Below are positions 6,975-15,064 of a DNA stretch of 28,059 bases, one piece after another. The translations under genes were made by a program, and so were the position numbers. Source of the DNA: JAZGER01 sp036480335 (GTDB lineage: Bacteria > Pseudomonadota > Gammaproteobacteria > DSM-19610). The notes below the pieces were generated by a model. The model was not told the DNA's origin. It was given only the letters and a program-made list of their open reading frames with translations, and ran no database searches. Each line of letters starts with the position of its first letter. The stretch's first letter is position 1. The stretch lies in the NCBI GenBank assembly GCA_036480335.1, contig JAZGGH010000117.1, positions 1 to 28,059 of the forward strand, in the 5' to 3' direction.

Positions 6975-7220
6975 CAAGACGGTACGGCTTTGATGGCGGC
7001 CCAGCTGATCACCGGCCAGGTCTATCCGATCATGGTCAAACTTGTAGAGCGGTCTATTCTAGAAAAACCAGGAAGCCATGTGCAAAGCAGCGCGACACCC
7101 GGAACACTGGGAGCCGAGGCACACGAAACTGGGCGCCTGAGCAAGAAGTCTGGCTGAACCCTGAAAATCAGGCTCCGAAGGAGCTGAAATTAGAGACGAA
7201 AGTGAGGATACGTGTTCAAT
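6975..7220. other. Unassigned stretch with several small hairpins
   Basis: No gene is recognised. A plus-strand frame from 6950 is open but resembles no protein I know and would run antisense into the toxin gene. Small dyads occur, for example CCTG/CAGG and GCTCC-GAA-GGAGC around 7159-7185. With the strong dyad at 6945-6974, these suggest structured RNA or a decayed mobile element, but I cannot assign a family. Confidence 0.35.
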
Positions 7221-7607
7221 TTATAATTTTATCAAATGATTGCGTATCCAGGGTAACAGCTGATCAAAGCTGCATTGCTGGTTTTCCAGTAAACCAATCA
7301 GAAAACGGTGTGCTTGTTGTGCATCTACTTTCAGTTTGTAGCCATTCATGCGCAGGAAAACATCCGTAGCAAAGAAAGCAACCCGTTTATTACCGTCGAT
7401 GAAAGGGCGATTCATGATAAGCGATTCGAATAAGGCGGTGGCCATTTCAGCCAGGTCAGCATAATGCCCGGTTTTTGGGCGATACAAAGCGCTTTCCAGA
7501 AGACCCATATCGCGTATTCCAGCAGGGCCACCGAATCGCTGCAGCAGGATGCAATGAATCTCGATTGCCTCGTCGCGGCTCAGGAAGATGACGTGACTAA
7601 CGGGCAA
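7221..7607 (-). CDS. Doc-like toxin (Fic/Doc family, death-on-curing type)
   Basis: A 128-residue single-domain Fic/Doc protein. The core motif at residues 66-75 is NRPFIDGNKR, followed by VAFFATDVFLRMNGY. Canonical family motifs read HxFx(D/E)GNxR, where the His is the catalytic base for AMP or phosphate transfer; P1 Doc phosphorylates EF-Tu. Here that His position is Arg67, while Phe69, Asp71, Gly72, Asn73 and Arg75 are kept. The toxin may therefore be weakened, inactive or mechanistically different. Its start overlaps the upstream antitoxin by 11 bp, the normal antitoxin-first arrangement. Confidence 0.85.
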   Translation of the reverse strand: MPVSHVIFLSRDEAIEIHCILLQRFGGPAGIRDMGLLESALYRPKTGHYADLAEMATALFESLIMNRPFIDGNKRVAFFATDVFLRMNGYKLKVDAQQAHRFLIGLLENQQCSFDQLLPWIRNHLIKL

Positions 7608-7809
7608 GCAGTTTTCCCAGTTCTTCGTTTTTGTCGATGGAATTTTCCAGATGTTTCAGAACCATCGGGCGCACACGTTTTCGGGCGACATATTCACTGA
7701 TTGCTTCCGTGAGCAGTCCCGATACATTCTGGTGGGTCTCTGAGGCCAGCGCCTTGAGTTCATTCCAGGTGTCTTCATCGACTTTTGAGCTGATTTTTAT
7801 ACTTTGCAT
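7597..7809 (-). CDS. Ribbon-helix-helix antitoxin partnered with the Doc-like toxin
   Basis: A 70-residue protein beginning with a short strand (SIKISSKVD) and two helices (DTWNELKALASE and VSGLLTEAISEYVARK). This is the CopG/MetJ/Arc ribbon-helix-helix pattern used by antitoxins to bind their own operator. The C-terminal ~20 residues (MVLKHLENSIDKNEELGKLL) are likely the toxin-binding tail. It lies upstream of and overlaps the toxin by 11 bp, as expected for a type II toxin-antitoxin operon. No clear Shine-Dalgarno precedes the ATG. A dyad and a TTGACA hexamer lie 30 bp upstream. Confidence 0.8.
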   Translation of the reverse strand: MQSIKISSKVDEDTWNELKALASETHQNVSGLLTEAISEYVARKRVRPMVLKHLENSIDKNEELGKLLAR

Positions 7810-7822
7810 TGAAGTAGGGTGA

Positions 7823-7844
7823 TTGACAAAGCCAGAAATGTCAA
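7823..7844 (-). promoter_or_regulatory. Candidate promoter/operator of the toxin-antitoxin operon
   Basis: TTGAC (7823-7827) and GTCAA (7840-7844) form a dyad. The minus-strand copy at 7839-7844 is a perfect TTGACA -35 hexamer. No convincing -10 lies 17 bp downstream, and the implied leader is very short or absent. An autoregulatory ribbon-helix-helix operator is plausible but unproven. Confidence 0.3.
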
Positions 7845-8016
7845 GTTTTCGGATAAATCGTGTAAGCAGAATGCCTGATAATCATATCAGTGAACTCTGC
7901 GAAGCGTACGTGGGGTATGAAAGGTGGGTGTCACATTTTACGGGATTCAGATCAACGTACGCCATGTGAAATGCATAAATCGCTGGATTCGTAGGGTTAT
8001 TCCAAATGTCGCGCAT

Positions 8017-8055
8017 AAAAAAACGGCAGCTGCACGAATGCAGGCTGCCGTTTTT
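8017..8055 (-). terminator. Bidirectional Rho-independent terminator after ompA-family gene
   Basis: CGGCAGC (8024-8030) pairs with GCTGCCG (8044-8050), with an inner TGCA-CGAA-TGCA hairpin. It is flanked by a 7-A run on the left and a 5-T run on the right. On the minus strand the stem ends in a T-run 18 bp past the OmpA-family stop codon. Confidence 0.85.
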
Positions 8056-8072
8056 AGCTAAATAATCAGGGA

Positions 8073-8738
8073 TTATTCAGATTTTGTACCTTTGATGCTG
8101 ATATCAACACGGCGATTCTGTGCACGCCCATCGCGAGATGTGTTGCTGGCAACAGGCTGTGTTTCACCCATACCGGCAGTTGTCATGCTGGCAGAATCAA
8201 TACCCTGAGATGCCAGGTAATCACGCACTGCATTTGCACGTTTTTCAGACAGTGACTGGTTGTATGAAGCGGCACCAGTGCTGTCTGTATGGCCAACAAT
8301 CTGTACATTTTCGATAGTATTCAGTGATTTCAGATCACCAGCCAGTTGATCCAGTTGCGCTTTGCCGCCGGCACTTAATGATGAACTGTTAACACCAAAC
8401 AGGGCACCAGAGCCAAGTGAAACCGCTTTGGTGATAGATTGAGGTACTGGAACAGGTGCTGGTGCAGGTGCATCAGCAGGTTCTGCAACGGGTGCTGGTT
8501 CAGGGGCAGGCTCGGCAGCTTTAACCATATCTGCGTCGCATTCTGCCTGTTTACCGTCTTTGTTCCAGGTGCCAACGCGTACGCAATTGCCAGAGCCGTC
8601 AGTTATAAGATGACCGCTACCGTCGCCTGTATAAGCGCCTGAAGTGGGCGAACCGCTTTCATGAGCCAGGGCGATGGCGGAAGTGAACAGGCTGATACAG
8701 CCAAAAGTTAGTACTACTGACCGGGTCTTGGATGTCAT
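8073..8738 (-). CDS. OmpA-family outer-membrane / peptidoglycan-associated protein
   Basis: A 221-residue envelope protein when started at the ATG at 8738, which has AAGGAG 7 nt upstream. A longer frame from 8759 is open but has no ribosome site. Residues 1-25 are a signal peptide (TSKTRSVVLTFGCISLFTS, then AIALA). A short region with one cysteine pair (NCVRVGTW..., AECDADMV) follows, then a proline/alanine-rich linker (PAPEPAPVAEPADAPAPAP) of about 25 residues. The C-terminal OmpA/MotB domain (about 105-221) carries VQIVGHTDSTGAASYNQSLS and the peptidoglycan-binding NRRVDI motif. There is no eight-stranded barrel, so it tethers the envelope rather than forming a classical OmpA pore. It is monocistronic, with its own promoter and terminator. 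Confidence 0.9.
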   Translation of the reverse strand: MTSKTRSVVLTFGCISLFTSAIALAHESGSPTSGAYTGDGSGHLITDGSGNCVRVGTWNKDGKQAECDADMVKAAEPAPEPAPVAEPADAPAPAPVPVPQSITKAVSLGSGALFGVNSSSLSAGGKAQLDQLAGDLKSLNTIENVQIVGHTDSTGAASYNQSLSEKRANAVRDYLASQGIDSASMTTAGMGETQPVASNTSRDGRAQNRRVDISIKGTKSE

Positions 8739-8792
8739 TTGTGTCTCCTTGAGGGGCATTGTTGTGAAAAGTCCACATTGTGTATTTGGCTA

Positions 8793-8821
8793 ATTAAAGT
8801 ACATTTTAAACTTAAACGCAA
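8793..8821 (-). promoter_or_regulatory. Sigma-70 promoter of the ompA-family gene
   Basis: Minus strand TTGCGT (8816-8821), a 17-bp spacer and TTTAAT (8793-8798). Transcription would begin near 8786, leaving a leader of roughly 50 nt before the AAGGAG site. Confidence 0.55.
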
Positions 8822-8850
8822 CACTTTTTTATCAAATGTATTAAAAAAAC

Positions 8851-8884
8851 GACAGTTTTTTCGTGACTTTCCAAAAAAACTGTC
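8851..8884. repeat. Perfect 11-bp-arm inverted repeat
   Basis: GACAGTTTTTT (8851-8861) and AAAAAACTGTC (8874-8884) are exact reverse complements with a 12-base loop. It lies between the divergent ompA-family and gyrA promoters. A regulator binding site is possible; without a T-run after the stem it is not a clear terminator. Confidence 0.65.
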
Positions 8885-8997
8885 AAATTCTTCTCAATCG
8901 ACATCATAACACCTTGTAACTTGTTGTTTGTTATCTGAGCCGCCATATAAGCCCTTCTGCGGCGATATTAATTTAGAGTAGTAGGATGGGCGGGCTG

Positions 8998-9006
8998 TGC
9001 TATGAT
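8998..9006 (+). promoter_or_regulatory. Candidate extended -10 promoter of gyrA
   Basis: TGC-TATGAT (TATGAT at 9001-9006) is a close match to an extended -10 element. No matching -35 is evident 17 bp upstream. It would give a leader of about 78 nt. Confidence 0.4.
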
Positions 9007-9090
9007 TGCGTATTGAGCAGGCTGTTCACCGAAATGGTGGCTTGCCTGCAGGAAACCATTTAATTCTTAAGAACTTTAAATGAGACGTTA

Positions 9091-11652
9091 ATGACTGACT
9101 TCGCGAAAGAAGTAATCCCCGTTAACCTTGAAGACGAAATGCGTCGCTCCTACCTTGACTATGCGATGAGCGTTATCGTTGGTCGGGCGCTACCGGATGT
9201 TCGCGACGGTCTGAAGCCGGTTCATCGGCGTTCACTGTATGCCATGCGTGTGCTGGGTAACGACTGGAACAAGCCCTATAAGAAATCAGCGCGTATTGTT
9301 GGTGATGTTATCGGTAAATATCATCCGCACGGTGATACCGCCGTTTACGATACGATTGTGCGCATGGCGCAGCCTTTTTCATTGCGCTATATGCTGGTTG
9401 ACGGGCAGGGTAACTTTGGCTCGGTCGATGGTGACTCTCCTGCAGCCATGCGTTATACCGAAGTACGTATGTCGAAGATTGCGCATGAGTTGTTGCGTGA
9501 TCTTGAAAAAGAAACGGTCGATTTTGTTTCCAACTACGATGAATCTGAATCCGAGCCTGCGGTATTTCCAACCCGGTTACCGAATCTTCTGATCAATGGT
9601 TCTACGGGTATTGCGGTAGGTATGGCGACCAATATTCCGCCACATAATCTCAATGAAGTTATCAATGCCTGCCTCGCACTGATTGACGATCCTACTCTTG
9701 ATATCAAGGCGCTGATCGATATTATTCCCGGGCCGGATTTTCCAACTGCCGGTATTATTAATGGTGTTCGCGGTATTCACGAAGCCTATATGACCGGGCG
9801 TGGACGTATTTATATGCGTGCGCGTCATCATATAGAAGAGGAAAAGAACCGCGAAAAGATTATTGTCACCGAGTTGCCCTATCAGGTTAACAAAGCACGC
9901 CTGCTGGAAAAAATTGCAGAGCTAGTTAAGGACAAGAAGATAGAGGGAATCAGTGAGTTGCGTGATGAGTCCGATAAGGATGGCATGCGCATGGTGATCC
10001 AGCTCAAGCGTGGTGAAGTGGCTGAAGTGGTTTTGAATAATCTGTTCAAGCAAACGCAGTTACAGAATGTTTTTGGTATCAATATGGTTGCGCTGGTTGA
10101 TGGTCAGCCGCGTCTGCTGAATATCAAACAGATTATTGAATGCTTTATCCGTCATCGCCGTGAAGTGGTAACTCGTCGCACCTTGTTTGATATGCGTAAG
10201 GCGCGTGAACGTGCGCACGTGCTGGAAGGTCTTGCGGTTGCGCTGGCCAATATTGATGAAATTATCGGGCTGATCAAATCTTCAAAAAGTCGCGCTGAAG
10301 CCAGAGAAGCTTTGATGTCGCGTGAATGGCAGCCAGGCGTAGTGAAAGAGTATCTGTTGCGTTCGGGTGCTGATGCCTCGCGTCCGGATGGTCTGGATGC
10401 AGAATTTGGATACCATGAACCGATATACCGGCTCTCGCAGGCGCAGGCGCAGGCGATTCTGGATTTGCGGCTACATCAATTAACCGGGCTTGAGCAGTCT
10501 AAAATAATAGATGAATACCGGGAGGTTATTGAACGTATCAATGATCTGCTTGATATATTGAATAATGCTGATCGTTTGATGCAGGTGATCCGTGATGAAC
10601 TCAAAGCAGTGCGCGATGAGTTTGGCGATGATCGACGTACTGAAATTCAGGTTGATCAGACTGATTTAACGTTGGAAGATTTGATTACCGAAGAAGATGT
10701 GGTGGTCACCTTGTCGCATGCCGGTTATGCCAAATCGCAACCACTGAGTGATTACACAGCGCAGCGGCGGGGTGGTCGTGGTAAGGCAGCAACAAAAGTC
10801 AGGGAAGAAGATTTTGTCGATAAACTGTTTATCGCCAGTACCCATGACACGATTCTATGTTTTTCAAGTCGCGGCAAGGTTTACTGGTTAAAGGTTTATC
10901 AGTTGCCGCAGGCGGGTCGTCTGGCGCGTGGCAAGCCGTTGGTTAACCTGTTACCCATGGAAGAAAATGAGCGCATTAATGCTGTTTTGCCGGTGCGTGA
11001 ATTCAGCGAAGAGCAGTTTGTTTTTATGGCGACCGCTGCTGGCACTGTCAAGAAAACTCCATTGCAGGATTTTTCACGCCCACGTGCAAGTGGAATCATT
11101 GCTGTGGATTTGCGTAACGATGATTATCTAATCAATGTGCAAATTACTGATGGCAAACGCGATGTCATGCTGTTCTCAGACAGCGGCAAGGCGATTCGCT
11201 TTAATGAGTCTGATGTGCGCGCCATGGGCCGTACGGCCTGCGGTGTGCGGGGTATCCGCCTGCAGGATAATCAGGCTGTGATTGCTTTGATTATTGTGGA
11301 TGAAGGGACGGTTTTGTCGGCCACTGAAAATGGTTATGGTAAGCGTACCAAAGCGGATGATTTCCCCTTGCGCAAGCGCGGTGGGCAGGGTGTTATTGCG
11401 ATTCAGAGTACTGAGCGTAATGGTCGTGTGATTGGTTCGGTGCTGGTTAACGATGATGATGAAATCATGTTGATTACCAGTGGCGGAACGTTGGTGCGAA
11501 CACGGGTTAACGAGATTTCAGTGATGGGTCGTAATACTCAGGGTGTACGACTGATTAAAGTCCAGGAAAATGAGAAGCTGGTCGGACTGGAACGCATTGT
11601 TGATGTGCAAACTGAAGAAGAAAGTGAAGAAAATGACGAGGTATCCGACTAG
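9091..11652 (+). CDS. gyrA: DNA gyrase subunit A
   Basis: An 853-residue type II topoisomerase subunit, close to the 875 of E. coli. Residues 1-500 form the breakage-reunion domain, with the catalytic tyrosine at 122 (AAMRYTEVR). The quinolone-determining region reads HPHGDTAVYDT, with Thr at 83 and Asp at 87; Thr83 is also the wild-type state in Pseudomonas. The C-terminal wrapping domain carries the GyrA box QRRGGRG (about residue 560), which separates gyrase from topoisomerase IV. The last ~12 residues are acidic (EEESEENDEVSD), as in other gammaproteobacterial GyrA tails. It acts with GyrB to introduce negative supercoils. It leads the serine/aromatic gene cluster, with a 60-bp gap to serC. 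Confidence 0.98.
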   Translation: MTDFAKEVIPVNLEDEMRRSYLDYAMSVIVGRALPDVRDGLKPVHRRSLYAMRVLGNDWNKPYKKSARIVGDVIGKYHPHGDTAVYDTIVRMAQPFSLRYMLVDGQGNFGSVDGDSPAAMRYTEVRMSKIAHELLRDLEKETVDFVSNYDESESEPAVFPTRLPNLLINGSTGIAVGMATNIPPHNLNEVINACLALIDDPTLDIKALIDIIPGPDFPTAGIINGVRGIHEAYMTGRGRIYMRARHHIEEEKNREKIIVTELPYQVNKARLLEKIAELVKDKKIEGISELRDESDKDGMRMVIQLKRGEVAEVVLNNLFKQTQLQNVFGINMVALVDGQPRLLNIKQIIECFIRHRREVVTRRTLFDMRKARERAHVLEGLAVALANIDEIIGLIKSSKSRAEAREALMSREWQPGVVKEYLLRSGADASRPDGLDAEFGYHEPIYRLSQAQAQAILDLRLHQLTGLEQSKIIDEYREVIERINDLLDILNNADRLMQVIRDELKAVRDEFGDDRRTEIQVDQTDLTLEDLITEEDVVVTLSHAGYAKSQPLSDYTAQRRGGRGKAATKVREEDFVDKLFIASTHDTILCFSSRGKVYWLKVYQLPQAGRLARGKPLVNLLPMEENERINAVLPVREFSEEQFVFMATAAGTVKKTPLQDFSRPRASGIIAVDLRNDDYLINVQITDGKRDVMLFSDSGKAIRFNESDVRAMGRTACGVRGIRLQDNQAVIALIIVDEGTVLSATENGYGKRTKADDFPLRKRGGQGVIAIQSTERNGRVIGSVLVNDDDEIMLITSGGTLVRTRVNEISVMGRNTQGVRLIKVQENEKLVGLERIVDVQTEEESEENDEVSD

Positions 11653-11712
11653 TATTGTTTCTTCTGCTTTCATCTGAATTTTAGATATATTTGTCCGGAG
11701 TAATCGTAGAAA

Positions 11713-12795
11713 ATGACAACACTTTATAATTTCAGTGCAGGTCCGGCTGTTTTACCAGCCGAAGTGCTAGAGACTGCAAAAGCCGAGATGAAAGACTGGC
11801 ATGGCTGTGGTATGTCGGTGATGGAAATGAGTCACCGGGGTAAGGAATTTATGTCCATTGCCGCACAGGCTGAATCTGATCTGCGTGAGCTGATGGCGAT
11901 TCCGGATAATTATAAAGTATTGTTTTTGCAGGGCGGTGCGTCCAGTCAGTTTTCTATGGTACCGCTGAATTTACTGCGTGGAAAACAATCAGCAGATTAT
12001 TTTAATACCGGTGCCTGGTCGAAAAAAGCCATTGCCGAAGCGAAACGTTTTTGTGCAGTGAATATCGTTGCTTCTTCTGAAGCAGATAATTTCTGCTCGG
12101 TACCGGATGTTTCCAGCTGGTCATTTGGCAAGGATGCGGCTTATGTGCATTACACGCCCAACGAAACCATCGGTGGTGTCGAATTTGCGTCGATCCCGGA
12201 TGCGGGTGATGTGCCGCTGATTGCGGATATGTCATCGACCATTTTATCTCGACCAGTCGATGTAAGCCGTTTCGGGATTATTTATGCCGGTGCGCAGAAA
12301 AATATTGGACCTGCAGGTTTGACAGTGGTGATAGTGCGCGATGATTTGATTGGCGCGGCAATGGATAGTACTCCAGCAATGCTTGATTATGCGATTCATG
12401 CAAAAAATGATTCAATGTATAACACACCACCTACCTATGGCTGGTATTTTGCGGGTCTGGTGTTTCAGTGGTTGAAGAAAAAAGGCGGCCTGACATCCAT
12501 AGCTGAAACTAATCAGCGCAAGGCAGATAAATTGTACGCCGCAATTGATCATTCTGACTTTTATGCCAATCCGGTTGAGATGGTATCGCGTTCCTGGATG
12601 AATGTGCCATTTACCCTGGCAGATGCTTCGCTGGATTCGCTATTCCTGGAAAAGGCAGCAGAAAATGGTCTGGTCACGCTCAAGGGACACCGTTCGGTGG
12701 GAGGTATGCGTGCCAGTATTTACAATGCAATGCCGGAAGCTGGTGTTGACGCATTAGTTGATTTTATGGCAGCCTTTGAAACGGATCACGGTTAA
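11713..12795 (+). CDS. serC: Phosphoserine aminotransferase
   Basis: A 360-residue class V PLP aminotransferase of standard SerC length. MTTLYNFSAGPAVLPAEVL at the N-terminus is diagnostic. LQGGASSQFSMVPLNLL (about 73-89) is part of the cofactor-binding region. The PLP lysine is in YAGAQKNIGPAGLTVVIVRD, near residue 198, and HRSVGGMRASIYNAMP closes the active site. It converts 3-phosphohydroxypyruvate plus glutamate to phosphoserine; the same enzyme also works in pyridoxal phosphate synthesis. A GGAG lies 12 nt before the ATG, a long spacing. The serA gene for the preceding pathway step starts 12 bp downstream. Confidence 0.97.
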   Translation: MTTLYNFSAGPAVLPAEVLETAKAEMKDWHGCGMSVMEMSHRGKEFMSIAAQAESDLRELMAIPDNYKVLFLQGGASSQFSMVPLNLLRGKQSADYFNTGAWSKKAIAEAKRFCAVNIVASSEADNFCSVPDVSSWSFGKDAAYVHYTPNETIGGVEFASIPDAGDVPLIADMSSTILSRPVDVSRFGIIYAGAQKNIGPAGLTVVIVRDDLIGAAMDSTPAMLDYAIHAKNDSMYNTPPTYGWYFAGLVFQWLKKKGGLTSIAETNQRKADKLYAAIDHSDFYANPVEMVSRSWMNVPFTLADASLDSLFLEKAAENGLVTLKGHRSVGGMRASIYNAMPEAGVDALVDFMAAFETDHG

Positions 12796-12807
12796 ACAGG
12801 AATTCCC

Positions 12808-13974
12808 ATGTACAAAATTTTGACATTGAACAATATTTCCGAAGAGGGTTTGCAGCGCCTGCCAGAAACGGACTACGATGTTTCCGCTGAGCAGGATCAG
12901 CCGGATGCTGTGTTGGTGCGTTCACATAATATGCACAGTATGGATATTCCTGCGTCAATCAAAGCTATTGGTCGTGCGGGTGCTGGCGTGAATAATATTC
13001 CGGTTGATGAACTAAGCCAGCAGGGTGTTCCTGTATTCAATGCGCCAGGGGCGAATGCCAATGCTGTTAAGGAACTGGTGATTGCCGGTATGTTGCTGGC
13101 AGCAAGAAATATCTGTCAGGCCTGGGATTATGTGAATCATTTAACAGGCGATGACAAGGAGTTGAATGTTCAGGTTGAGGCTGGCAAGAAAAAGTATGTT
13201 GGCTTTGAATTGCCCGGCAAAACTCTGGGTGTTATCGGTCTTGGCGCTATTGGTGTTGAAGTTGCTAATGCCGCGCATTCTCTGGGTATGAAGGTGGTCG
13301 GTTATGATCCGGAAATCACGGTGCAAAGTGCCTGGAAAATGGAGTCTGATGTACATCAGGCAACCACGGTCGAAGATCTGTTAGGGCAAGTGGATTTTGT
13401 CACTTTTCATGTGCCGTTGATTGATGCCACGCGTAACATGATCAACGATGAACGCCTGAGTATTATGAAAGACGGCGTGGTGATTATGAATTTTGCCCGC
13501 AATGGCATTATCGATGATGCGGCAATGATTGATGCACTGGATGATGGCAAGGTGCATGCTTATGTAACCGATTTTCCTTCCAATCAGTTGCAGGGAAATC
13601 AGCATATTATTACCTTGCCACACCTGGGTGCATCAACGAAGGAAGCGGAAGATAATTGTGCTGTCATGGTTGCCGAACAGGTAAAGGACTTTCTTGAAAA
13701 TGGCAATATTCGCAATTCCGTGAATTTCCCCAAAGTTTATATGAAGCGCAATGGTGATAAACGCATTTCGGTAACGAATCGGAATATCCCTAATATGCTT
13801 GGCCAGATCTCAACGATTCTGGCAGATGCCGGATTGAATATTATCGATATGATCAATAAATCCAGAAATGATCTGGCATATACGCTGGTGGATGTGGATG
13901 GTGAAGTGGCTCAGAATACTATTGATAAAATGAGTGCCATTGAGGGTGTGCTGGCTGTCAGAGTTATGGATTAA
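12808..13974 (+). CDS. serA: D-3-phosphoglycerate dehydrogenase (short form with ACT domain)
   Basis: A 388-residue D-2-hydroxyacid dehydrogenase. The NAD-binding Rossmann motif is LGVIGLGAIGVEVANAA (about 144-160). NFARNGIIDD and LPHLGASTKEAEDN are typical of phosphoglycerate dehydrogenases and include the catalytic His. A C-terminal ACT domain (about 315-388, NRNIPNMLGQISTILADAGL) suggests serine feedback control. It lacks the extra domain of the long form. It catalyses the first step of serine synthesis and sits 12 bp after serC, which does the second step. An AGGA ribosome site precedes the ATG. Confidence 0.95.
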   Translation: MYKILTLNNISEEGLQRLPETDYDVSAEQDQPDAVLVRSHNMHSMDIPASIKAIGRAGAGVNNIPVDELSQQGVPVFNAPGANANAVKELVIAGMLLAARNICQAWDYVNHLTGDDKELNVQVEAGKKKYVGFELPGKTLGVIGLGAIGVEVANAAHSLGMKVVGYDPEITVQSAWKMESDVHQATTVEDLLGQVDFVTFHVPLIDATRNMINDERLSIMKDGVVIMNFARNGIIDDAAMIDALDDGKVHAYVTDFPSNQLQGNQHIITLPHLGASTKEAEDNCAVMVAEQVKDFLENGNIRNSVNFPKVYMKRNGDKRISVTNRNIPNMLGQISTILADAGLNIIDMINKSRNDLAYTLVDVDGEVAQNTIDKMSAIEGVLAVRVMD

Positions 13975-13977
13975 CGG

Positions 13978-15057
13978 ATGTCTGAAAAAGAGCTGGACCA
14001 GTTGCGTCAGCAGATTGATGAGTTGGACCAACAGATACAATTATTGATTAATGAACGCGCCGCCTGTGCACAACAGGTTGCGGTGGTTAAACATCGTGAT
14101 AATAAGAATCCGGTTTACTACCGGCCTGAGCGTGAAGCGCAGGTGTTGCGCAGTATTCGTGATCGCAATCAAGGGCCACTCTCTGACGATGTAATCAGTT
14201 ACCTGTTCCGTGAAATCATGTCGGCCTGTCTGGCGCTGGAAAAGCCGCTGGAAATTGCTTATCTCGGCCCGGTCGGTACTTATACCCAGGCAGCAGCTAT
14301 CAAGCATTTTGGTGAAGGTGCGCAGCTAAAGCCTCTGGCAACTATTGCAGAAGTGTTCCGTGAAGTTGAGGCGGATGGGGCTGACTATGGCGTTGTACCC
14401 GTTGAAAATTCGACGGAAGGTGTGATCAATCATACCCTCGATATGTTTCTTAAATCGCCGTTGTCGATAGCCGGTGATATTGAGCTGCCAATTCATCATC
14501 AACTGCTACATACAACCGATTCGCTGGCCGGTATAGAGAAAATTTGCGCTCATCAGCAAGCATTGGCACAGTGTCGGGAATGGCTGGATGCTAACTTGCC
14601 AGGCATGGCGCGAGTTGCCGTCAGCAGTAATGCTGAAGCGGCCAGCATGGCGGTTAATGATGCATCCATTGCGTCCATCGCCGGTGATGCCGCGGCGAGT
14701 TTTTATAATCTGAATATTGTTGCAAGCAATATCGAAGATGATCCGAATAACACCACCCGTTTTCTGGTTGTCGGCAAGCAGATTGTGGGTAAGAGCGGTT
14801 TAGACAAAACTTCCCTGATGGTTTCCGTACACAATAAGGCGGGTGCCCTGTACCGTTTGCTGGAGCCTCTGGCTCGACATGGGGTGAGTATGACACGCAT
14901 TGAATCACGTCCGTCACGGGTGACGAAATGGGACTATGTTTTCTTTGTCGATCTTGATGGGCATATTACTGATGACCGTGTCAGGGAAGGTTTGAAAGAG
15001 CTGGAAGAGGAAGCTGTTCAGGTTAAAGTGCTGGGTTCATACCCGCGTTCCAGTTGA
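13978..15057 (+). CDS. pheA: Bifunctional chorismate mutase / prephenate dehydratase (P-protein)
   Basis: A 359-residue fusion. Residues 1-90 are an AroQ-type chorismate mutase (LDQLRQQIDELDQQI, later YYRPEREAQVLR). Residues about 93-270 are prephenate dehydratase (IAYLGPVGTYTQAAAIKHFG, VPVENSTEGVINHTLD, NNTTRFLVV). Residues 275-355 are an ACT domain with the phenylalanine-binding GALYRL and ESRPS motifs, implying feedback inhibition by phenylalanine. It makes phenylpyruvate from chorismate. Only 3 bp separate it from serA, so the two are surely cotranscribed. Confidence 0.97.
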   Translation: MSEKELDQLRQQIDELDQQIQLLINERAACAQQVAVVKHRDNKNPVYYRPEREAQVLRSIRDRNQGPLSDDVISYLFREIMSACLALEKPLEIAYLGPVGTYTQAAAIKHFGEGAQLKPLATIAEVFREVEADGADYGVVPVENSTEGVINHTLDMFLKSPLSIAGDIELPIHHQLLHTTDSLAGIEKICAHQQALAQCREWLDANLPGMARVAVSSNAEAASMAVNDASIASIAGDAAASFYNLNIVASNIEDDPNNTTRFLVVGKQIVGKSGLDKTSLMVSVHNKAGALYRLLEPLARHGVSMTRIESRPSRVTKWDYVFFVDLDGHITDDRVREGLKELEEEAVQVKVLGSYPRSS

Positions 15058-15064
15058 TGATGCT

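Larger units (their letters stand above)
8822..9090. other. Divergent intergenic region between ompA-family gene and gyrA
   Basis: The full gap between the two divergent start codons is about 350 bases (8739-9090) and holds the ompA-side promoter, a strong dyad at 8851-8884 and a candidate gyrA promoter. I see no small gene or RNA. Confidence 0.5.

Noticed and set aside
6950..7369. 139-codon plus-strand open frame between mtaD and the toxin
   Set aside because: It runs antisense into the toxin gene, shows no known domain and begins inside a palindrome.
9331..9351. Thr83 in GyrA as a quinolone-resistance mutation
   Set aside because: Thr at this position is the wild-type residue in several gammaproteobacteria including Pseudomonas, and Asp87 is intact.
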